From Anaerolineaceae bacterium (GTDB lineage: Bacteria; Chloroflexota; Anaerolineae; Anaerolineales; Anaerolineaceae): a stretch of 19,222 nt of DNA. Below are positions 15,035 to 19,222 of this stretch, piece after piece. The DNA is taken from positions 163,913 through 183,134 of the forward strand of contig DQHW01000042.1 of the NCBI GenBank assembly GCA_003524305.1, in the 5' to 3' direction. Every line of letters begins with the position of its first letter. The first letter of the stretch is position 1. The notes under the pieces were generated by a model. That model was not told where the DNA came from, made no database searches, and saw nothing but the letters and a program-made list of their open reading frames with translations. The position numbers and the translations under genes are program-made.

Positions 15035-15514
15035 TTACACCCACGCACCCGCAATGCGCTCATAAGTCACCCGCAAGTCCTCGGGGATGACGCGCGTCTC
15101 GCCTGTGGTGGACATAAAGTTGGTGTCGCCCGCCCAGCGCGGAACGATGTGCACATGCACGTGTTCGGCAATCCCAGCTCCTGCCGCGGACCCCATGTTA
15201 ATACCAACATTGAACCCCTCGGGTTGGTAGACCCTGCGCAGCACTACCAATGTCTCGTTGACCATTTCCATCACCTCAGCCCGCTCTTCAAGCGACAATT
15301 CTTCAATGGAAGCCACATGCTGATATGGCACCACCATGGCGTGTCCGCTGGTGTAGGGGTAGCGGTTGAGAATCACAAACGCGGAGCTTCCGCGGTGCAC
15401 GATCAGGTTTTCGACGCTGTCTTCCATCTTCGGGTAGCTGCAAAAGATGCACTCGTCGGGTTTTTCGTTGTCGGTCACATATTTCATGCGCCAGGGGGAC
15501 CACAGGTTTTCCAT
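15035..15514 (-). CDS. HIT-family protein, Ap4A phosphorylase-like
   Basis: 159 residues. LWSPWRMKYV at the N-terminus and ECIFC (a CxxC) are typical of the HIT branch with Ap4A phosphorylase activity (the mycobacterial Rv2613c type). The nucleotide-binding HIT triad is intact as EHVHVHIVPRW. Such enzymes split diadenosine polyphosphates, a cytoplasmic clean-up or signalling role; the exact substrate is an inference. Three ATGs in a row could start it (15514, 15517, 15520); the third in translation order (15514) has AGGA at seven bases and is chosen. It ends in its own terminator and reads away from the lipoprotein gene. Confidence 0.9.
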   Translation of the reverse strand: MENLWSPWRMKYVTDNEKPDECIFCSYPKMEDSVENLIVHRGSSAFVILNRYPYTSGHAMVVPYQHVASIEELSLEERAEVMEMVNETLVVLRRVYQPEGFNVGINMGSAAGAGIAEHVHVHIVPRWAGDTNFMSTTGETRVIPEDLRVTYERIAGAWV

Positions 15515-15561
15515 CATCATATCCTTTTACAATAATGGTTTAATTCTACATGAATTTGGTC

Positions 15562-15581
15562 AAGCCGGTAACCCGGCTTTT
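15562..15581. other. Short GC-rich hairpin in the divergent gap
   Basis: AAGCCGG (15562-15568) and CCGGCTT (15573-15579) form a 7-bp stem with a TAAC loop, followed on the plus strand by only four Ts. No plus-strand gene precedes it, so it is a weak terminator at most; it may instead affect HIT gene expression because it overlaps that gene's upstream region. Confidence 0.35.
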
Positions 15582-15599
15582 CGCGTTTTACGCACACTC

Positions 15600-15630
15600 T
15601 TGACAGGTTCATCGGTAACGTATGTATAAT
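15600..15630 (+). promoter_or_regulatory. Promoter of the NBR1-Ig lipoprotein gene
   Basis: Both boxes match consensus perfectly: TTGACA (15600-15605) and TATAAT (15625-15630). The 19-base spacer is longer than the ideal 17. The predicted start near 15637 leaves a leader of about 75 bases before the ATG at 15712. Confidence 0.6.
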
Positions 15631-15711
15631 CAGGGTTATTATTGGGGATGTTATGTTTCTGGTATTTTTACAAATTAAAGACTTCTAGGTTTTCAAAAAA
15701 GGATCACTCCT

Positions 15712-16458
15712 ATGAATAATAAAAGATTTATTGCTCTTGTATTATGTTGTTTGCTCATTCTGAGCGCTTGCGCCCCTGCCACCCCGCCGCCGCTCACCCA
15801 GGCCACCATGGATGCACTCTACACCTCCGTGGCACAAACCCTGGCCGTCTCGATGCCTTCCGTGACTCCGCAGCCAAGCATGACACCCACACCCTCTGCC
15901 ACTTTGACCCCCATGATCACCAACACATTGGGTGCCACACCCACGCTCAAGATCACGGTGCCCACTTGTGACAATTCGTTGTTTGTCTCCGACGTGACCA
16001 TCCCCGATAATACCGTCATGACCCCCGGGCAGGCTTTTACCAAGACCTGGTCCATCAAGAATGCCGGCACCTGCAACTGGACGACCTCTTACAAGGCAGT
16101 CTTCCTAAGCGGAACTGCCATGGGTGGTGTCTCCACAGCCATCCCCGTCGTTGCCTCCGGTCACGCGGATAATATATCCGTGGCCATGGTGGCCCCCTTA
16201 ACCAAAGGCACCTATACCGGCTACTGGATCCTACAAAACGGCGCTGGCCAAACTTTTGGCGCATCATTTTACGTATCCATTGTGGTCTCCACTTCGCTGA
16301 CCGCCACCACCACCGGCACCATCACTCCGACACCAGATCTTTTAGCTACAGCCGTCGCGGGGGCCTTATCTGGCACAGCAACCGCTAATGCTGCTGCAAC
16401 TGCACTACAAGCCGCCATTGACGCAACAGGAACCGCAACTGCTTTAGGTACGCCTTAA
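15712..16458 (+). CDS. Lipoprotein with NBR1-type Ig-like domain
   Basis: 248 residues. A clear lipoprotein signal (LILSAC, Cys20), then a Thr/Pro-rich linker (about 50-80), then an Ig-like domain (about 90-192) with the hallmarks of the bacterial NBR1-type domain: TKTWSIKNAGTCNW, VAPLTKGTYTGYWILQNGAG and FGASFYVSIVV. The tail is Thr/Ala-rich. Such lipoproteins are exported and probably display a binding module outside the membrane; the ligand is unknown. ATG at 15712 has AAGGA eight bases upstream and a promoter of its own. The linker style resembles the CAP lipoprotein at 6971-7717. Confidence 0.85.
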   Translation: MNNKRFIALVLCCLLILSACAPATPPPLTQATMDALYTSVAQTLAVSMPSVTPQPSMTPTPSATLTPMITNTLGATPTLKITVPTCDNSLFVSDVTIPDNTVMTPGQAFTKTWSIKNAGTCNWTTSYKAVFLSGTAMGGVSTAIPVVASGHADNISVAMVAPLTKGTYTGYWILQNGAGQTFGASFYVSIVVSTSLTATTTGTITPTPDLLATAVAGALSGTATANAAATALQAAIDATGTATALGTP

Positions 16459-16488
16459 TGTGAACAAAACAAAAAGACATTCGTGTGT

Positions 16489-16516
16489 ATGACATCCAAA
16501 AAGGGGAGGGTATGTT
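16489..16516 (+). promoter_or_regulatory. Possible promoter of the xseA operon
   Basis: ATGACA (16489-16494) and TATGTT (16511-16516) are 16 bases apart, with further TA-rich hexamers to 16521. Transcription would begin within about ten bases of the xseA ATG, so the mRNA may be leaderless or nearly so. Confidence 0.3.
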
Positions 16517-16528
16517 ATATTATTTGAT

Positions 16529-17773
16529 ATGCGGCAGCCCTCCCTTTTTCAAATCACCTCCTTGACAGTCAGCGACATTTCTCGCTACCTGCGTGAATTG
16601 ATGGATAGCGACGAAATCCTGCGCGATGTTTGGATTCGCGGCGAAATCTCCAACCTGTCACGGCCGTCTTCTGGCCATATTTACTTCACCCTCAAAGATC
16701 CAAGTTCCGCACTCAAATGTGTAATCTGGAAGATGAACGCCGCCCGCCTGCCGTTGATGCTGCAAAGCGGTATGGCCATCGAAGCCCACGGCGCCATCAG
16801 CGTTTACGAGCGGGATGGACAGTACCAGTTATATGTAGACGCAGTGCGTATGTCTGGCGAAGGTGCACTCTACCAGGAGTTTATGCGTCTCAAAGCCCGC
16901 CTTGAAGCGGAAGGCTTGTTTGACGCTGCCCGCAAACGCGCACTGCCTGAAATGCCGCAGCGTATTGGCATCGTCACCTCTCCCACGGGCGCCGCCTTGC
17001 AAGATGTGCTTAACACCCTGCGCCGGCGCTATCCGCTGGCCGAGGTATTGCTGGCGCCTGCCCCGGTGCAAGGGGATGAAGCGCCTCCCGCCCTGGTCAA
17101 CTCGCTCAAACGTCTGAATGACCTCGGCCGCGTGGATGTGATCATTCTCGCCCGCGGCGGAGGCTCGCTCGAAGACCTGTGGGCTTTCAATGATGAACGC
17201 GTGGTAAGAGCCGTGGTGGCATCGCGCGCTCCCGTGGTCACCGGTGTCGGTCATGAAACGGATTTCACTCTCTCTGACTTCGCCGCGGACTTGCGTGCCC
17301 CAACCCCCACTGCCGCCGCGGAACTATGTACGCCAGACCGGGCTGAATTGTTTGAGGGGCTGGCAGCGCTGTCTTCCCGTCTGGGTTATGCCCTGCAAGC
17401 AGTGACTTCGCAATCCGCTGTTGACCTAATGGATCTCAAACACCGGCTCGACAATCTCTCTCCGCTCTGGCTGGTACGCAACGACCGCCAGCGCCTGGAT
17501 GAACTTGCCAGCCGCGCTGAACTCGCGCTGCATAATGCACTGCGCTTACAGCACAGCCATGTAAAAGGCCTTCAAACCCGTCTCGTTTCTCTCAATCCAT
17601 TTGCCGTGCTTCAACGCGGCTATGCCATCGTCAGTGATTCCGCCGGCCGGGTGGTTGTCAGTGTCAAAGATGTAAAAACTTCAGATCAAGTTACAATTAA
17701 AGTATCGGATGGTACGATTCAATCCCAGGTGGTCGCAATTCAAGGAGGTGGTACCCATGGCAAAAACGGATAA
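16529..17773 (+). CDS. xseA: Exodeoxyribonuclease VII large subunit
   Basis: 414 residues. An N-terminal OB-fold for single-stranded DNA (about 1-105, WIRGEISNLSRPSSGHIYFTLKD) is followed by the catalytic domain with RIGIVTSPTGAALQDVL, ILARGGGSLEDLWAFNDE and VTGVGHETDFTLSDFAADLRAPTPTAAAE, and a helical C-terminus for XseB binding. Exonuclease VII degrades single-stranded DNA from both ends. Start choice: ATG at 16529 fits the family N-terminus, but the only strong purine signal (GGGGAGGG, 16503-16510) is 18 bases away, too far for normal initiation. It overlaps xseB by 17 bases. Confidence 0.95.
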   Translation: MRQPSLFQITSLTVSDISRYLRELMDSDEILRDVWIRGEISNLSRPSSGHIYFTLKDPSSALKCVIWKMNAARLPLMLQSGMAIEAHGAISVYERDGQYQLYVDAVRMSGEGALYQEFMRLKARLEAEGLFDAARKRALPEMPQRIGIVTSPTGAALQDVLNTLRRRYPLAEVLLAPAPVQGDEAPPALVNSLKRLNDLGRVDVIILARGGGSLEDLWAFNDERVVRAVVASRAPVVTGVGHETDFTLSDFAADLRAPTPTAAAELCTPDRAELFEGLAALSSRLGYALQAVTSQSAVDLMDLKHRLDNLSPLWLVRNDRQRLDELASRAELALHNALRLQHSHVKGLQTRLVSLNPFAVLQRGYAIVSDSAGRVVVSVKDVKTSDQVTIKVSDGTIQSQVVAIQGGGTHGKNG

Positions 17774-17987
17774 TACCCCATTAACGTTAACCTATGAACA
17801 GGCGTTCAGCGAGCTCGAATCCATTGTTGAAGCCATGGAGAATCAACAGCAGCCCCTCGATGAAACCATGAAACTTTTCGAGCGCGGACAGGTGCTTTCG
17901 CAGTACTGCACCTCCCTGCTGGACAATGCCGAACTGCGTATCAAAGAACTCAACACTTCCAAATCCTCACTCGATAAAGAAGATTAG
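17757..17987 (+). CDS. xseB: Exodeoxyribonuclease VII small subunit
   Basis: 76 residues, the usual size. LTYEQAFSELESIVEAMENQQQPLDETMKLFERGQVLSQYC is a clear XseB match; the small subunit forms coiled helices on XseA and is needed for activity. A longer frame opens at 17709, but the ATG at 17757 has a near-perfect AAGGAGGTGG just upstream, inside the end of xseA, so coupled translation is very likely. Confidence 0.94.
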   Translation: MAKTDNTPLTLTYEQAFSELESIVEAMENQQQPLDETMKLFERGQVLSQYCTSLLDNAELRIKELNTSKSSLDKED

Positions 17988-17989
17988 TC

Positions 17990-18448
17990 ATGTCCCTCCT
18001 CGTTAATTATCCCGAACTGGTCACCTGCATCGTTGCCTGGATTGTTTCTTCCATTTTAAAGATTCCGGTTTTTTTCTTCATGCACCGCAAGTTTAATATC
18101 AAACTGGCCTTCGGCACCGGCGGCATGCCCAGCTCACATTCCGCGACATTATCAGGCACCACCCTGGCCATCGGTCTCTTCAGCGGATTTGATGACCCGG
18201 CTTTCGCCATTGCCGTGGCCATCACCATGATTGTAGTGTATGACGCCGCAGGTGTCAGGCGCGAAGCCGGCTATCACGCGGAAGCGCTCAACCGCATGCT
18301 GGATGATTGGTTTGTCATCGCCAAAACCCCCAACGAAGAACAGAAAAAACTCAAAGAAATGCTCGGTCACACCCCTGTTGAAGTTGTTGGTGGCGTCCTC
18401 ACCGGTCTCGCCACTGCCCTAATCATGTGGCTCATCTGGCCTAAGTAA
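17990..18448 (+). CDS. Divergent PAP2 family protein (DUF212, YuiD-like)
   Basis: 152 residues with about four membrane segments. Family motifs are present: GGMPSSHSA (44-52), VVYDAAGVRREAGYHAEALN (82-101) and LKEMLGHTPVEVVGG. They resemble a PAP2 phosphatase site but the activity of this family is not firmly known; it may act on a membrane lipid phosphate. The ATG comes two bases after the xseB stop, so it is part of the xse operon, which is followed by a likely terminator. Confidence 0.88.
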   Translation: MSLLVNYPELVTCIVAWIVSSILKIPVFFFMHRKFNIKLAFGTGGMPSSHSATLSGTTLAIGLFSGFDDPAFAIAVAITMIVVYDAAGVRREAGYHAEALNRMLDDWFVIAKTPNEEQKKLKEMLGHTPVEVVGGVLTGLATALIMWLIWPK

Positions 18449-18451
18449 GAG

Positions 18452-18480
18452 CAGAGAGTCGAGAATAGAGAGTAGAGAAC
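18452..18480. repeat. Heptanucleotide array in purine orientation (TAGAGAR)
   Basis: Four units of a 7-bp period (cagagag, tcgagaa, tagagag, tagagaa) directly after the DUF212 stop. Positions 18459-18480 match the reverse complement of 18657-18678 at 20 of 22 bases, so this is the same repeat as the longer array, inverted. Confidence 0.65.
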
Positions 18481-18513
18481 CATCAAATTCAATAAAAGTT
18501 AGATGGTTTTTTT
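18478..18513 (+). terminator. Likely terminator of the xseA-xseB-DUF212 operon
   Basis: AACCATC (18478-18484) pairs with GATGGTT (18502-18508) across a 17-base loop, followed by a run of seven Ts (18507-18513). The stem is short and AT-leaning, but the position 30-60 bases after the last stop fits. Confidence 0.6.
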
Positions 18514-18583
18514 AATTCTCAATCCTTCAACCTCCACGCACACAAAACGAGGACTATGATTTGTGACAGTGCCAAATTTTACG

Positions 18584-18764
18584 ATTCTCCGTTCTCGATT
18601 TTTACGGCTCCCTGATCTCGATTCTCTATTCTCTATTCTCGGCTTTCAGTTTTACGGTTCTCTACTCTCGGTTCTCGATTTTGATATTTTCCATTCTCAA
18701 TTCTCAATTCTCAATTTTCAGTTCTTGGTTTTTACAATTCTCTACTTTCTATTCTCAATTCTCG
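18584..18764. repeat. Heptanucleotide repeat array (ATTCTCN), about 26 units
   Basis: A degenerate 7-bp repeat: exact runs occur at 18621-18641 (ATTCTCT, ATTCTCT, ATTCTCG), 18693-18713 (ATTCTCA three times) and 18751-18764 (ATTCTCA, ATTCTCG), with drifted units such as GTTCTCG, ATTTTCA and GTTCTTG between them; the phase slips in a few places. The plus strand is almost free of long purine runs here. It resembles the short tandemly repeated heptanucleotides described in cyanobacteria. Together with the rest of 18449-18905 it holds no gene. Confidence 0.75.
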
Positions 18765-18775
18765 TTTAGTTGCAC

Positions 18776-18785
18776 CTTTGCGAGA
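18776..18785. repeat. Solo CTTTGCGAGA tip
   Basis: Exact copy of the 10-base end of the GxxExxY cassette repeat (12285-12294), standing alone 12 bases after the heptanucleotide array and 120 bases before dnaK. No partner tip is seen within the rest of the gap. Confidence 0.5.
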
Positions 18786-18842
18786 GACTGATTTACCTCT
18801 CAAACGAAAATCAAATGCTTTGTTTACATTCTTTTAATACTC

Positions 18843-18882
18843 AAGGGATATAGTATTACTACTCTAATGCAATAAATCCCTT
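18843..18882. promoter_or_regulatory. Inverted repeat in the dnaK leader
   Basis: AAGGGAT (18843-18849) and ATCCCTT (18876-18882) are perfect 7-bp arms 26 bases apart, ending 23 bases before the dnaK ATG; TATAGT (18849-18854) overlaps the first arm and could be a -10 box. It may be an operator or an mRNA structure. It is not a CIRCE element. Confidence 0.3.
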
Positions 18883-18905
18883 TGAAACCGTGGAGGTTTT
18901 TTACT

Positions 18906-19222
18906 ATGTCAAAAATTATTGGAATCGATCTTGGCACGACAAACTCAGTTGTATCCGTGATGCAGGGCGGCGACCCGGTGGTTATCACCACCGCGGAAGG
19001 CAGCCGACTGTGTCCATCCGTAGTCGGCTTTACCAAGAGCGGCGAGCGCCTGGTTGGGCAAACCGCCAAGCGCCAGGCCGTCATCAACCCCGAGAACACC
19101 GTCTCATCCATCAAACGCTTCATGGGACGCCACTTCGATGAAGTCGCCACCGAACGCAAGATGGTGCCATACGAAGTCATCTCCGGCCCGGCTAAAGACG
19201 CACAGGTGCGCATCCCTGCCAC
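18906..19222 (+). CDS. dnaK: Chaperone DnaK (N-terminal part)
   Basis: The first 105 codons are visible; the gene runs off the right edge. MSKIIGIDLGTTNSVVSVMQGGDP holds the Hsp70 ATP-phosphate loop (GIDLGTTNS), followed by EGSRLCPSVVGF, LVGQTAKRQAVINPENTVSSIKRFMG and YEVISGPAKDAQVRI, all standard for DnaK's nucleotide-binding domain. DnaK binds exposed hydrophobic segments of proteins in an ATP cycle with DnaJ and GrpE. LCPS replaces the more usual T-P-S after the EG-R stretch. ATG at 18906 has GGAGG nine bases upstream. A frame open on the opposite strand across this region is an antisense shadow. Confidence 0.95.
   Translation, partial: MSKIIGIDLGTTNSVVSVMQGGDPVVITTAEGSRLCPSVVGFTKSGERLVGQTAKRQAVINPENTVSSIKRFMGRHFDEVATERKMVPYEVISGPAKDAQVRIPA

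Noticed and set aside
15562..15581. Rho-independent terminator
   Set aside because: The T-tract is only four bases, the orientation suits no upstream plus-strand gene, and it overlaps the upstream region of the HIT gene.
18584..18764. Possible CRISPR array
   Set aside because: The period is 7 bp with no unique spacers between longer repeats, and there are no cas genes nearby.
18786..18905. CIRCE element before dnaK
   Set aside because: No TTAGCACTC/GAGTGCTAA-like pair is present anywhere in the leader.
18824..19222. Open frame on the minus strand across the right edge
   Set aside because: It is antisense to dnaK, which is unmistakable on the plus strand.

Overview
The window looks like chromosomal DNA of a Chloroflexota bacterium, most likely of the Anaerolineae. 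This rests on three things: two lipoproteins with long Thr/Pro linkers (one ending in a CAP domain, one carrying an NBR1-type Ig-like domain), two large multi-spanning GT-C-like membrane proteins, and a bacterial core gene set (gatC, gatA, gatB, xseA, xseB, dnaK). The phylum is inferred from gene content only. The core genes are moderately GC-rich and the accessory genes and gaps clearly AT-rich.

Layout. 1-1031: the start of a UlaG-like metallo-hydrolase (runs off the left edge, minus strand), then an AT-rich P-loop kinase-like gene. 1132-1432: two tRNA-Ser genes (GCU and UGA, both with encoded CCA) with a promoter and a terminator, on the minus strand. 1480-4930: a minus-strand run of a large GT-C-like membrane protein, a small four-helix membrane protein and a CYTH-domain protein. 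5033-9856: a plus-strand block gatC-gatA, then a CAP lipoprotein, a broken REP-type transposase with an adjacent perfect palindrome, then gatB. GatCAB is the amidotransferase that makes Gln-tRNA(Gln) and/or Asn-tRNA(Asn) from misacylated tRNA. 9927-14847: minus-strand genes for a second GT-C-like membrane protein, a GxxExxY protein, a class I/II aminotransferase, an unknown membrane-anchored protein and a CPBP-family membrane protease. 15035-15514: a HIT-family (Ap4A phosphorylase-like) gene, minus strand. 15712-18448: an NBR1-Ig lipoprotein and an xseA-xseB-DUF212 operon, plus strand. 18449-18905: a repeat-filled gap. 18906-end: the start of dnaK.

The most unusual material is in the repeats. 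The GxxExxY gene is tightly bracketed by 42-bp inverted repeats (35 of 42 positions match by hand alignment) built of CGCAAAG units. Tips of the same repeat (CTTTGCGAGA) recur at 9865-9918 and at 18776, which suggests a small mobile or once-mobile cassette. The gap before dnaK holds about 26 degenerate heptanucleotide units (ATTCTCN) plus a shorter array in the opposite orientation. The REP-type transposase has a single in-frame TAA between its HUH motif and its likely catalytic tyrosine, and a nested 33-bp palindrome lies 13 bp beyond its stop codon.
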